The notes under the pieces: model-generated
Seen by the model: only the letters and a program-made list of their open reading frames with translations
Databases searched by the model: none
Told to the model about the DNA's origin: nothing
In this document: one piece after another, positions 18,175 through 26,089 of the stretch
Layout of the letters: each line of letters begins with the position of its first letter
How positions within the stretch are numbered: the first letter of the stretch is position 1
Origin: Flavobacterium sp. ACN6
Lineage (GTDB): Bacteria; Bacteroidota; Bacteroidia; Flavobacteriales; Flavobacteriaceae
DNA: 64,000 bases
NCBI RefSeq assembly: GCF_002304005.1
Contig: NZ_MRCQ01000006.1
Span: 186,001-250,000, forward strand
Reading direction: 5' to 3'
Program-made: the position numbers and the translations under genes

Positions 18175-18777
18175 GTGAATATTAGAAATCAAAATTTAGA
18201 GCCAGACTGTTTTTATCACATCTATAATCGCGGAATAAATGGTGATAAAGTTTTTGAAAGCGATGACAACTACATGTTTTTTATGGCACAATTTCTAAAA
18301 TATCTAGTTGATGTGTGCGATTTATATGCTTATTGTTTAATGCCAAATCATTTTCATTTTGTAATCAAAATTAAATCGCAAAAAGAGTTGTCTGATTTTT
18401 TTGAAGAGAAAAACAAAAGATCAAATAATAAAGGATTGCATTCAATAGAAAGTCTTGCGAGTAAGCAATTAAGTAAATTTATAAGTTCATACACTCAAGC
18501 ATACAATAAAGTTTTTGATAGACATGGACCTTTATTTGAATCTCCTTTTAAAAGGAAGAAAATTGATTCTGAAAAATATTTAAAGAATGTAATTATATAC
18601 GTTCATCAAAACCCGATAGATATTAAGAAAGATTTTAAAACTTATAAATTTTCTTCATATAAAACGGTTTTGTCATCTTTGGAAACGAATTTGAGAAGGA
18701 GTGAAGTAATTGAGTGTTTTGATGATATTGAGAATTTTAAATTTTGTCATAGTAATATAATCGATCTTAAGTTTTAA
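18175..18777 (+). CDS. REP-associated tyrosine transposase (Y1/HUH, RAYT)
   Basis: The 200-residue protein begins with GTG; the N-terminus (NIRNQNLEPDCFYHIYNRG) matches the family, so this start is preferred. The HUH motif is H59-F60-H61 in LMPNHFHFVI, and Tyr106 or Tyr110 in SSYTQAYNKVF is the likely nucleophile, followed by the conserved RHGPLFESPFKRKK. RAYTs are single-copy relatives of IS200/IS605 TnpA that nick and move REP palindromes rather than their own gene. Here the gene is bracketed by matching palindromes: two upstream with loop CAA, and six downstream in tandem with loop TTG. No TnpB or IS ends are seen. The protein looks intact. Confidence 0.93.
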   Translation: MNIRNQNLEPDCFYHIYNRGINGDKVFESDDNYMFFMAQFLKYLVDVCDLYAYCLMPNHFHFVIKIKSQKELSDFFEEKNKRSNNKGLHSIESLASKQLSKFISSYTQAYNKVFDRHGPLFESPFKRKKIDSEKYLKNVIIYVHQNPIDIKKDFKTYKFSSYKTVLSSLETNLRRSEVIECFDDIENFKFCHSNIIDLKF

Positions 18778-18798
18778 GGTGTTACTTTTTTTTTTTTT

Positions 18799-19256
18799 GG
18801 TTCTAAGAAATCTTTGTCAAAGTTTTGAACTTTGACAAAGAGAAAAAAAAAAGATAGTTTAATTTTAAGACTGTGTTTTTTTGGTTCTAAGAAATCTTTG
18901 TCAAAGTTTTGAACTTTGACAAAGAGAAAAAAAAAGATAGTTTAATTTTAAGACTTTGTTTTTTGGGTTCTAAGAAATCTTTGTCAAAGTTTTGAACTTT
19001 GACAAAGAGAAAAAATAGATAGTTTAATTTTAAGACTTTGTTTTTTTGGTTCTAAGAAATCTTTGTCAAAGTTTTGAACTTTGACAAAGAGAAAAAATTG
19101 ATAGTTTAATTTTAAGACTTTGTTTTTTGGGTTCTAAGTAATATGTATCAAAATTTTGAACTTTGACAAAGAGAAAAAGTGGATAGTTTAATTTTAAGAT
19201 TTTGTTTTTTAGGTTCTAAGCAATCTTTGTCAAAGTTTTGAACTTTGACAAAGAGA
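18799..19256. repeat. Tandem array of six 82-84 bp units, each with a REP-like palindrome
   Basis: Each unit reads GGTTCTAAGAAATC, the 27-base palindrome (arms TTTGTCAAAGTT/AACTTTGACAAA, loop TTG), GAGAAAAA, GATAGTTTAATTTTAAGAC and a T-rich run. Palindromes are at 18813-18839, 18897-18923, 18980-19006, 19062-19088, 19144-19170 and 19226-19252, giving periods of 84, 83, 82, 82 and 82. Copy five is degraded in its left arm (TATGTATCAAAATT). The array begins 21 bases after the RAYT stop, so the units may be its substrates or products. No open frame lies within. Confidence 0.95.
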
Positions 19257-19374
19257 GTAGAGAGAAGATGGTAACTTAAAGTACATTTTCAGGTAATCAA
19301 AAATACAAAACCCGAATTGATTTACTTTATTTCATAAATTTAGCAGTTCATAAACTATCTATCAAAACAACCAC

Positions 19375-20553
19375 ATGAATTCAAAATTTTATATCGTAAT
19401 TATTGCTTTGTTTCTTTTGGGAAGTCAAGGTTATTCTCAAAAAGAAAATTCGTTTAATATCAAAAAACAGCTGGATTATTGCGCTGATCAAGCTTCAAAA
19501 ACCTTAAAAGTGATTCCTAATGACGGGACTTCTCCAAGAACAGTTCCGAACGGAAGTAAAGATTGGAAATTTGTAGATTATAAAGACTGGACCAGCGGCT
19601 TCTGGCCTGGAGAATTGTGGTTTTTATATGAAGCTGCAAAAGATAGAAAATGGGAAAAAGAGGCAGATAAATTTACGCGCTTTTTAACGCCTTTGTCTGT
19701 TAGTAAAGCTGCAGACCATGATTTAGGTTTTCAGGTTTTTAATAGTTTTGGAAACGGATATCGTTTAACCAAAAACAAAGAATACAAAGAAATTGTCTTA
19801 AAAACTGCCGATACCTTAGCCACACTTTTTAATCCGAAAGTGGGCACAATTCAATCTTGGCCTCACAATAAAATGGGTGGGCACAATACGATTATTGACA
19901 ATATGATGAATCTAGAACTGCTGTTTTGGGCTTCTAAAAATGGCGGAAACAAAAAACTATATGATATTGCGGTAAAGCATGCCGAAACCACAATGGCAAA
20001 TCATTTTAGGCCAAATAATACTTCCTACCATGTTATAATTTACGATTACGAAACGGGAAAAAAGATAAAAGGAAGAACGGCTCAGGGGTATAGCGATGAC
20101 AGTACGTGGGCGCGCGGTCAGGCGTGGGCAATTTATGGTTTTACGATGACGTATAGAGAAACCAAAGATTCTAAATTTTTAGATTTTGCACATAAACTGG
20201 CAAGGGTTTATCTGGATAAATTAACAACAGAAGATTTAGTTCCGTATTGGGATTTTAATGCGCCAAATATTCCTAATGAGCCGAGAGATGCATCGGCAGC
20301 TGCAATTGTTTCGTCGGCACTTTTGGAATTGAGTTCTTATACAAAAGATAAAAATTTGAAAACAGAATATTTAGCAAAAGCTAAAAAGATGATCGTTTCG
20401 CTTTCAGATCATTATCAAAGCCACGATGTTAATTCGGCATTTTTACTGCATTCTACCGGACATAAACCCGCAGGAAGTGAAATAGATTGTTCTATAAATT
20501 ACGCAGATTATTACTATCTTGAGGCATTATTAAGACTTGAAAAACTAAAATAA
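19375..20553 (+). CDS. Unsaturated glucuronyl/rhamnogalacturonyl hydrolase (GH88)
   Basis: The 392-residue protein has a signal peptide (cleavage near GYSQ-KE, residue 22) and an alpha/alpha-barrel typical of GH88. These enzymes remove the unsaturated uronic acid left at oligosaccharide ends by polysaccharide lyases. The two family aspartates fit DHDLGFQVF and IIDNMMNLELL, which correspond to Asp88 and Asp149 of the Bacillus enzyme. DDSTWARGQAWAIYGF is another conserved barrel segment. No SusC/SusD genes lie nearby, so it is an orphan glycosidase. The two lipoproteins downstream may share its transcript (7-base gap to the first). Confidence 0.9.
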   Translation: MNSKFYIVIIALFLLGSQGYSQKENSFNIKKQLDYCADQASKTLKVIPNDGTSPRTVPNGSKDWKFVDYKDWTSGFWPGELWFLYEAAKDRKWEKEADKFTRFLTPLSVSKAADHDLGFQVFNSFGNGYRLTKNKEYKEIVLKTADTLATLFNPKVGTIQSWPHNKMGGHNTIIDNMMNLELLFWASKNGGNKKLYDIAVKHAETTMANHFRPNNTSYHVIIYDYETGKKIKGRTAQGYSDDSTWARGQAWAIYGFTMTYRETKDSKFLDFAHKLARVYLDKLTTEDLVPYWDFNAPNIPNEPRDASAAAIVSSALLELSSYTKDKNLKTEYLAKAKKMIVSLSDHYQSHDVNSAFLLHSTGHKPAGSEIDCSINYADYYYLEALLRLEKLK

Positions 20554-20560
20554 AATTATC

Positions 20561-20962
20561 ATGAAGAAAATAAGCCAAATTGTATTTGCAATAATGACGG
20601 TATTCATGCTTGCGAGCTGTAAAAATACCAAACAAAAACTTCAGGAATATGTTACGGAATATAATAAGACTGCTCCAAGTTTTAGAGCCGACCATGTAAC
20701 ATTAACAACGGCCAGAGGTTACATAAACGATAATAAAATTGAATTGCGTTTTGAAACCGATTTAGAACAAAATGAAGCAAACAAATTAGCTACAGGAATC
20801 GCTTTTGCAAAACTAATAAAGAAACTTATTGCCAATGATCAGATTCCGAGACAATTGATTGAAGAAGGAGTTCAGTTTGATGTCTATTTTTTAGCTAATG
20901 ATAACACCGTTCTCGGAAAAGAAATCTTAACTGGAGAATCTCTTAAATATTTTTTAAAGTAA
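20561..20962 (+). CDS. Small lipoprotein, first of a paralogous pair
   Basis: The 133-residue protein has a lipoprotein signal ending MLASC, followed by KNTKQKLQEYVTEYN. The mature domain is small and mixed. It shares CKNTKQK(L/I)QE, the (F/I)ETNLE/FETDLE region and GV(Q/S)FDVYFLA with the gene at 21218, so the two arose by duplication. Function unknown. It starts 7 bases after the GH88 gene. Confidence 0.8.
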   Translation: MKKISQIVFAIMTVFMLASCKNTKQKLQEYVTEYNKTAPSFRADHVTLTTARGYINDNKIELRFETDLEQNEANKLATGIAFAKLIKKLIANDQIPRQLIEEGVQFDVYFLANDNTVLGKEILTGESLKYFLK

Positions 20963-21000
20963 AAAGCAGTATTTTAAGAAGTTTAAATTCCTACATATGG

Positions 21001-21037
21001 AAGTCTCTTTAATTTATTATTTAGAGAGACTTTTTTA
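21001..21037 (+). terminator. Terminator after the first lipoprotein gene
   Basis: An AAGTCTCT / AGAGAGACTT stem with a loop of about 14 bases is followed by six T. It separates the two paralogues into different transcripts. Confidence 0.7.
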
Positions 21038-21217
21038 TGATTATAGTTCAAATAAAGCAGGAAATAACTTTTTGATTTCTTACATTTTTCTTTGTTTTTA
21101 ATGGGTAACCAATTTGTATTCAGTCGATTATCTGTTGTATTTTATCGACAAAACATTGTTTTTATGTTGTAAATTAATTATGTTTGAGTTAAAAAATAAC
21201 TATAAAACCAATAATTT

Positions 21218-21649
21218 ATGAAAAAAATTACCCAAATCGCATTAGTGTTTGCTTTTGCATTATTTTTAGTGAGCTGTAAAAACACCAAACAGAAAATCCA
21301 GGAACATGTAAGCACTTATAACAACTCTTCGAGTATAAAAGGGAGTGGAATTACGAGTACAAGTGCAAAAGCTTTTCTAAAAGACAATAAAATCGAGATT
21401 AGAATCGAAACGAATTTAGAAGAAACCGAAGCAAACAGAATTGCCTACAAAGAATCATTTCCTGATTTATTGAAAGAAATGATTAAAAACGATCAAATTT
21501 CTGCAGAATTAGTTAACGAAGGAGTTTCTTTTGATGTGTACTTTCTAGCCTACAATAATGCTATTTTAGCGCAGCAAGTGGTAAATAAAGAAGGATTAGC
21601 CGTTTTAGAAGGAGCTGCAGAACCAAATAAAGAAACTGCAAAATTGTAA
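21218..21649 (+). CDS. Small lipoprotein, second of a paralogous pair
   Basis: The 143-residue protein has a lipoprotein signal (LFLVSC) followed by KNTKQKIQEHVSTYN, closely matching the 20561 product, and a longer C-terminal tail (EGAAEPNKETAKL). It lies 255 bases downstream of its paralogue and behind a terminator, so it probably has its own promoter. I recognise no family beyond the pair. Confidence 0.8.
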   Translation: MKKITQIALVFAFALFLVSCKNTKQKIQEHVSTYNNSSSIKGSGITSTSAKAFLKDNKIEIRIETNLEETEANRIAYKESFPDLLKEMIKNDQISAELVNEGVSFDVYFLAYNNAILAQQVVNKEGLAVLEGAAEPNKETAKL

Positions 21650-21665
21650 TTGAATAAAATAGATT

Positions 21666-21709
21666 AAAAAAAACAGCCTCTTTACTATTTTAAAGAGGCT
21701 GTTTTTTTA
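21666..21709. terminator. Bidirectional terminator between convergent genes
   Basis: An ACAGCCTCTTTA / TAAAGAGGCTGT hairpin is bounded by A and T runs on each side. It lies between the lipoprotein stop at 21649 and the glutamate-synthase-like stop at 21707, and slightly overlaps the latter gene's end. Confidence 0.85.
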
Positions 21710-23221
21710 TGAGAACTGCGTTACGTTTTTCAAGTTATCTGGAAAATACATATCCGATAAATTGGCAAATTCATCACCGCGCATAAATATATTAATGTCT
21801 ACATCGGCAAAACTGTTTTTTCCGGCTGCTGCCAAAAGTTCATTTGCAGCGTGAAGTGTATTTTTATGAAAATGATATACCCTTTCAGACTTATCAGTTA
21901 CAACCAAACCTTTCATTAACATTTTGTCTTGTGTGGCAACTCCAGTTGGGCATTCATTATTATGACAGCGCAAAGCTTGAATGCAGCCTAGAGAAAACAT
22001 AAATCCTCTTGCACTGTTACACATATCAGCACCAAGTGCTACGGCATGTAAAATAGAATAGCCCGAAATTATTTTTCCGCTTCCAATAATGCGCATTTTT
22101 TCGCGAATTCCTAAACGAACTAGCGTTTTATTTACGAAAATCAATGCAGGTTCAAATGGCATTCCAACACCATCAGCAAATTCAAGCGGCGCAGCTCCAG
22201 TTCCGCCTTCTGCGCCGTCAACTGTTATGAAATCTGGATATGTATCTTCTGCGATCATTTCTTGGCAGATTGCCTCAAATTCGGCTGTGTTTCCAATACA
22301 CAATTTAAATCCGATTGGCTTTCCGTTAGATAAATCACGAAGCTGTTTGATGAAATGGATTAATCCTTTTGCATCAGAAAAAGCATGATGACCAGGAGGA
22401 GAAAGAATCATAGTATGCGGTTCAACACCTCTGATCTTTGCAATCTGTTCCGTATTTTTCGCAGCTGGAAGTACACCGCCATGACCCGGTTTTGCACCTT
22501 GCGAAAGTTTTATTTCGATCATTTTTACATTTGGAAGATTCGCTTTTTCTGAGAATTTTTCAGGACTAAAATTTCCTTCAGCATCGCGGCAGCCAAAATA
22601 TCCTGTTCCAATCTGCCATGTAATATCGCCTCCGCCGGCAAGATGAAATTCGGTTAATCCGCCCTCACCAGTATTTTGATAAAATTTTCCCTTTTTCGCT
22701 CCAATATTTATGGCACGAACGGCATGTTCGCTTAACGAACCAAAACTCATCGCAGAAACATTAAATAACGAAGCAGAATAAGGCTGTTTGCAATCTTTTC
22801 CGCCTACTAACACGCGAGGTAATTCCTCGTTTACTTTTGCGGGAAAAATAGAATGTTTAATTCCTTCGTAATTATCCGTATTTAAGTTTAATTGTGTACC
22901 GAAAGGAGTACTCGAATCAATATTTTTGGCTCTTTGGTAAACCAATGAACGCTGATTTCTAGAGAAAGGTTTTCCGTCTGTAGATTTTTCAATAAAATAC
23001 TGTTGAATTTCTGGCGCAATCGTTTCAAATAAATATCTGAAATAGCCCAGAACAGGGAAGTTTCTTAAAATAGCGTGTTTTTTTTGTAAAGTATTATAAA
23101 GTCCGACAACTAATAAAATTGGAAGAATTATAACGAGTAAAAAACCACGTTCTGTGTAATAATAAATTGTAACAACAATTAGAAACAATAAGAATCCGTA
23201 AATAAAGAATTTCTTTCTCAT
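21707..23221 (-). CDS. FMN-binding glutamate-synthase-like protein
   Basis: The 504-residue protein has two N-terminal membrane helices (about 5-42), then the FMN/synthase barrel of the GltB large subunit, without its amidotransferase domain. Visible are GSLSEHAVRAINIGA, the substrate loop GAKPGHGGVLP, TVDGAEGGTGAAP and the iron-sulfur-type cysteines in CIQALRCHNNECPTGVAT. Such stand-alone, membrane-tethered homologues are common in bacteria and their substrate is not established. I infer an FMN oxidoreductase, not a true glutamate synthase. It lies 36 bases downstream of the NYN gene on the same strand. Confidence 0.87.
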   Translation of the reverse strand: MRKKFFIYGFLLFLIVVTIYYYTERGFLLVIILPILLVVGLYNTLQKKHAILRNFPVLGYFRYLFETIAPEIQQYFIEKSTDGKPFSRNQRSLVYQRAKNIDSSTPFGTQLNLNTDNYEGIKHSIFPAKVNEELPRVLVGGKDCKQPYSASLFNVSAMSFGSLSEHAVRAINIGAKKGKFYQNTGEGGLTEFHLAGGGDITWQIGTGYFGCRDAEGNFSPEKFSEKANLPNVKMIEIKLSQGAKPGHGGVLPAAKNTEQIAKIRGVEPHTMILSPPGHHAFSDAKGLIHFIKQLRDLSNGKPIGFKLCIGNTAEFEAICQEMIAEDTYPDFITVDGAEGGTGAAPLEFADGVGMPFEPALIFVNKTLVRLGIREKMRIIGSGKIISGYSILHAVALGADMCNSARGFMFSLGCIQALRCHNNECPTGVATQDKMLMKGLVVTDKSERVYHFHKNTLHAANELLAAAGKNSFADVDINIFMRGDEFANLSDMYFPDNLKNVTQFS

Positions 23222-23257
23222 GTTTTTAAAAAATTAAATAGTAATAAATAATGGTAA

Positions 23258-24037
23258 TTAGTTGAATCTTAAACGCACATAAACGTGTTTGATTCCTTTT
23301 TTGTCTGACTCTCTTTCATCAATCTCTAGGATATCAGTTAGTGATTTTAACATTGGCGTTAATTTCGAATAACCATAATTTCGGGGGTCAAATTCTGGTT
23401 TTTTCTTGACAACCAAATTGCCAACATCGCCCAAGAATGCCCAACCGTCATCGTCTTCAAGATCTTCTATTGTAGCTTCTATAAGTTCAATAGTTTGTTT
23501 GTCTACTTTATGAAGTGCTTTTTCAGCTGGTTTTTCAACAGGTTTTTTGGTATCAGCAGCAGTTGCTTTTGGTTTTTTCTTCTGTATGGCGCCGTCAAGA
23601 ACTTCTATATAAATAAATCTATCGCAGGCCACAATGAAAGAACTTGGAGTTTTCTTTTCTCCAATGCCAATTACTTTCATTCCAGATTCTCTTAAACGAA
23701 TTGCCAGACGCGTAAAATCGCTGTCACTCGAAACGATGCAGAAACCATCTAATTTTCCAGAATATAAAAGATCCATGGCATCAATAATCAAAGCCGAATC
23801 TGAAGAGTTTTTTCCAACCGTATAACTGTATTGCTGAATAGGGGTAATGGCGTGTTCTAGTAAAACGCCTTTCCATCCGTTTGCATTAGGTTTTGTCCAA
23901 TCGGCATAAATCCTTTTAGTAGTTGGAGTTCCCAGTTTTGCGATTTCTTCCATCATGCCTTTTACATTGCTGTAAGGCACATTGTCTGCATCAATAAGAA
24001 CAGCTAGTTTTAAATCTTTTGAGTTGCTTAAAGGCAT
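23258..24037 (-). CDS. NYN-domain (LabA/DUF88) protein with C-terminal LOTUS-like domain
   Basis: The 259-residue protein has an N-terminal NYN domain of PIN-like ribonuclease fold. Acidic metal-binding residues lie in VLIDADNVP (about 13-21), KNSSDSALIIDAMDLL and IVSSDSDFTRLA. A basic linker rich in Lys and Pro (about 150-185) leads to a C-terminal winged-helix region (WAFLGDVGNLVVKKKPEFDPRNYGY) typical of OST-HTH/LOTUS RNA-binding domains. A role in RNA cleavage or binding is inferred from this architecture. It precedes the glutamate-synthase-like gene. Confidence 0.87.
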   Translation of the reverse strand: MPLSNSKDLKLAVLIDADNVPYSNVKGMMEEIAKLGTPTTKRIYADWTKPNANGWKGVLLEHAITPIQQYSYTVGKNSSDSALIIDAMDLLYSGKLDGFCIVSSDSDFTRLAIRLRESGMKVIGIGEKKTPSSFIVACDRFIYIEVLDGAIQKKKPKATAADTKKPVEKPAEKALHKVDKQTIELIEATIEDLEDDDGWAFLGDVGNLVVKKKPEFDPRNYGYSKLTPMLKSLTDILEIDERESDKKGIKHVYVRLRFN

Positions 24038-24172
24038 TATTTCAATATTAGAAAATTAAGTGTCTCAAAGTTAAAATTAAAATTGGTTTTTATAAGAATT
24101 CAATGATGAATAAGTGTTTTTAACAGCACTAATTATTTTCATTATAAATAATGCTTTATTACTTTAAAATTA

Positions 24173-24196
24173 ATTAAAGATAAGTTTGTCTTTTAT
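24173..24196. promoter_or_regulatory. Inverted-repeat operator at the rrf2 promoter (copy 1 of 3)
   Basis: ATTAAAGA-N8-TCTTTTAT, spacer TAAGTTTG. The right arm is identical to the other two copies (25285, 29422) and the left arm differs by one base. It covers the TTG (24186-24188) of the candidate rrf2 promoter, which fits repression and autoregulation. Confidence 0.75.
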
Positions 24197-24216
24197 TTTC
24201 AATCTTTTTATATTTG
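24186..24216 (+). promoter_or_regulatory. Promoter of the rrf2-azurin operon
   Basis: TTG at 24186-24188, a 20-base spacer and TATATTTG at 24209-24216 match the Bacteroidetes consensus exactly. Transcription would begin near 24222, which excludes the ATG at 24218 as start and supports the ATG at 24239. Confidence 0.7.
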
Positions 24217-24238
24217 TATGGAATTAATTAAGAAATCT

Positions 24239-24688
24239 ATGTTTTCAAAAGCCTGTGAATACGGAATTAGAGCTTCAATATTTATTGCGACCAAATCTTC
24301 AAAAGGGATTAGAGTTGGAATAAAAGATGTTGCCAAAGAAATTGATTCTCCAGAACCCTTTACGGCCAAGATTATGCAGATTCTTACCAAGAACGGAATT
24401 ATTCATTCGGCAAAAGGAGTAGGAGGCGGTTTTGAGGTTTCTAATGAAGCAGTAAAAACTATAAAACTAATTCAAATTGTTGACGCAATTGACGGAAATA
24501 AGATTTACAGCGGCTGCGGGATTGGACTTAAAGAATGTTCTGAAGAATATCCCTGTCCTGTACACAATGAATTTAAGAAAATTAGAGGACTGCTTTTAGA
24601 AATGCTTACCAAAACGACTTTAGAGCAACTGGCTTCAGATGTAAAATCGGGTGATTTCTTCCTAAAAACATTAAATATAAACGATTAA
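24239..24688 (+). CDS. Rrf2-family regulator, probable NO-sensing iron-sulfur repressor
   Basis: I place the start at 24239 (MFSKACEYGIRASIF, 149 residues) because the -7 box overlaps the ATG at 24218. The Rrf2 winged helix spans about 1-75 (GIKDVAKEIDSPEPFTAKIM, then the wing SAKGVGGGFEVS). Three cysteines follow in GCGIGLKECSEEYPCP with spacing C-x6-C-x5-C, close to that of the [Fe-S]-binding Rrf2 proteins NsrR and IscR. The neighbours (azurin, ric, nirK) favour an NsrR-like NO sensor over IscR. A palindrome over its promoter recurs upstream of ric and nirK and is the likely target. Family firm; signal inferred. Confidence 0.87.
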   Translation: MFSKACEYGIRASIFIATKSSKGIRVGIKDVAKEIDSPEPFTAKIMQILTKNGIIHSAKGVGGGFEVSNEAVKTIKLIQIVDAIDGNKIYSGCGIGLKECSEEYPCPVHNEFKKIRGLLLEMLTKTTLEQLASDVKSGDFFLKTLNIND

Positions 24689-24710
24689 TATTTTATAAAT
24701 AATTTTAAAA

Positions 24711-25235
24711 ATGAATACAAAAACTAAAATTTCAATAATGATCCTTATGGGATTTTTAGCAGTGACTTCTTGCGGTAAAAAAGAAACGGCTCCGGCTGAA
24801 TCTACAGAAGTAAATGAAACATCTACAGAGGGAGAAGCAGCGCCAGTAACGTCTACTGCTGAAAATGTATTAGTTATTGAAGGAAATGATCAAATGCAGT
24901 TTAATACAAATGAATTGCACGCTGTTGCTGGAAAACCAATTACATTGACTTTAAAACATGTTGGTCAAATTCCTAAAGAAGCGATGGGACACAATTTAGT
25001 GATTTTAAAAGAAGGAACAGATGAAGCTGCTTTTGCGCTTAAAGCGAATGAAGCAAAAGCTGCCGATTATATTCCAGAATCTGAAAAAGCGTCTATTATT
25101 GCTCATACCAAATTATTGGGCGGCGGAGAAGAAGATACAATCGAATTTACAGTTGATAAAAAAGGAACATACAAATTTATATGCTCTTTCCCTGGCCATG
25201 TCGCTATGATGAAAGGTGTATTAATTGTAGAGTAA
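24711..25235 (+). CDS. Azurin-type blue copper lipoprotein
   Basis: The 174-residue protein has a lipoprotein signal (GFLAVTSCGKKE), a Glu/Thr/Ala-rich linker (about 25-55) and a cupredoxin domain. Type 1 copper ligands fit the histidine in MGHNLVIL and the Cys-His-Met set in CSFPGHVAMMKG. It should carry electrons in the periplasm; the nirK product encoded nearby is a natural acceptor. It starts 22 bases after rrf2 in the same predicted transcript, so it is probably controlled by the same NO-responsive repressor. Confidence 0.93.
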   Translation: MNTKTKISIMILMGFLAVTSCGKKETAPAESTEVNETSTEGEAAPVTSTAENVLVIEGNDQMQFNTNELHAVAGKPITLTLKHVGQIPKEAMGHNLVILKEGTDEAAFALKANEAKAADYIPESEKASIIAHTKLLGGGEEDTIEFTVDKKGTYKFICSFPGHVAMMKGVLIVE

Positions 25236-25241
25236 ATACAA

Positions 25242-25278
25242 AGACTTCAAATCCTTATTGGGTTTGGAGTTTTTTTAA
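25242..25278 (+). terminator. Terminator after the azurin gene
   Basis: An imperfect GACTTCAAATCC / GGGTTTGGAGTT hairpin is followed by a run of T. It ends the rrf2-azurin transcript just before the ric operator. Confidence 0.6.
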
Positions 25279-25284
25279 ATGTCA

Positions 25285-25308
25285 ATAAAAGATAAGACTG
25301 TCTTTTAT
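25285..25308. promoter_or_regulatory. Inverted-repeat operator upstream of ric (copy 2 of 3)
   Basis: ATAAAAGA-N8-TCTTTTAT, spacer TAAGACTG, perfect arms. Its centre is about 61 bases before the ric start. A weak -7 match (TAGAATTG) follows at 25316-25323. Confidence 0.75.
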
Positions 25309-25357
25309 TTGTTATTAGAATTGACATTAAAAAAGTAACTAATTAAAATTGATTATC

Positions 25358-26089
25358 ATGGAGAATTTAAAAAACAAAACAATAGGATCATTTGTCGCTC
25401 AAGATTTTAGAACAGCTGCGGTTTTTTCTAAATATAGAATTGATTTTTGCTGTAAAGGAAATAGAACTTTAACCGAGGTCTGCGAAAAACAAAATATTGA
25501 TGCAGATGCTTTATTGGATAATGTTGTGCAGGTTTTGCAATCAGAAAATCAGGGAAATGTAGATTTTAATTCCTGGCCTTTAGATTTATTGGCCGATTAT
25601 ATTGAAAAAACACATCACCGTTATGTAGAAGAAAAAACGAATGTACTGCTTCCGTTTTTAGATAAATTGTGTAAAGTTCATGGCGCAAGTCATCCTGAAT
25701 TATTTAAAATTAATGAATTGTTTACTGGCTGCGCAGGAGAACTATCACAGCACATGAAAAAAGAAGAATTGGTTTTGTTTCCATTTGTAAAAAGAATGGT
25801 GAAAACTAAGGAATCTGACGGTATTTTGTCGCATCCTTCTTTCGGAACCGTTTCAAATCCAATTGCGATGATGATGCAAGAACATGATAATGAAGGCGAG
25901 CGTTTTAGAGAAATTGCCGAATTGACAAATAATTATACGCCGCCAGCAGATGCATGTACAACTTACAGAGTGACGTATTCTATGCTGAAGGAATTTGAAG
26001 CAGACTTACACAAACATATTCATTTGGAGAATAATATCTTATTTCCGAAAGCAGTTGCTCTAGAAAAAGACTTTGTTGAAGTAGAGTAA
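25358..26089 (+). CDS. ric: Iron-sulfur cluster repair di-iron protein (Ric/YtfE/ScdA)
   Basis: The start is the ATG at 25358 (MENLKNKTIGSFVAQDF); the frame opens three codons earlier with TTG. The 243-residue cytosolic protein has the N-terminal ScdA domain (FSKYRIDFCCKGNRTL) and a C-terminal hemerythrin-like four-helix bundle with di-iron ligand histidines and glutamates in THHRYVEEK, CAGELSQHMKKEE, MMQEHDNEGE and HKHIHLENNILFP. It repairs iron-sulfur clusters damaged by NO and oxidative stress. It has its own copy of the Rrf2-type operator, which fits induction by NO. The gene is monocistronic. Confidence 0.93.
   Translation: MENLKNKTIGSFVAQDFRTAAVFSKYRIDFCCKGNRTLTEVCEKQNIDADALLDNVVQVLQSENQGNVDFNSWPLDLLADYIEKTHHRYVEEKTNVLLPFLDKLCKVHGASHPELFKINELFTGCAGELSQHMKKEELVLFPFVKRMVKTKESDGILSHPSFGTVSNPIAMMMQEHDNEGERFREIAELTNNYTPPADACTTYRVTYSMLKEFEADLHKHIHLENNILFPKAVALEKDFVEVE

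Noticed and set aside
18175..18777. Complete IS200/IS605 insertion sequence
   Set aside because: There is no tnpB and the surrounding palindromes form an extended array, which fits a domesticated RAYT better than an IS.
18799..19256. Possible CRISPR array
   Set aside because: The units are tandem and near-identical over their full length, with no unique spacers and no cas genes; they are REP-type repeats beside a RAYT.
21707..23221. True glutamate synthase large subunit
   Set aside because: The amidotransferase domain and the small subunit are absent, and the protein starts with membrane helices.
24218..24238. Start of the Rrf2 regulator at 24218
   Set aside because: The predicted -7 box ends at 24216, so the transcript would start after this ATG; the next ATG at 24239 begins the conserved N-terminus.
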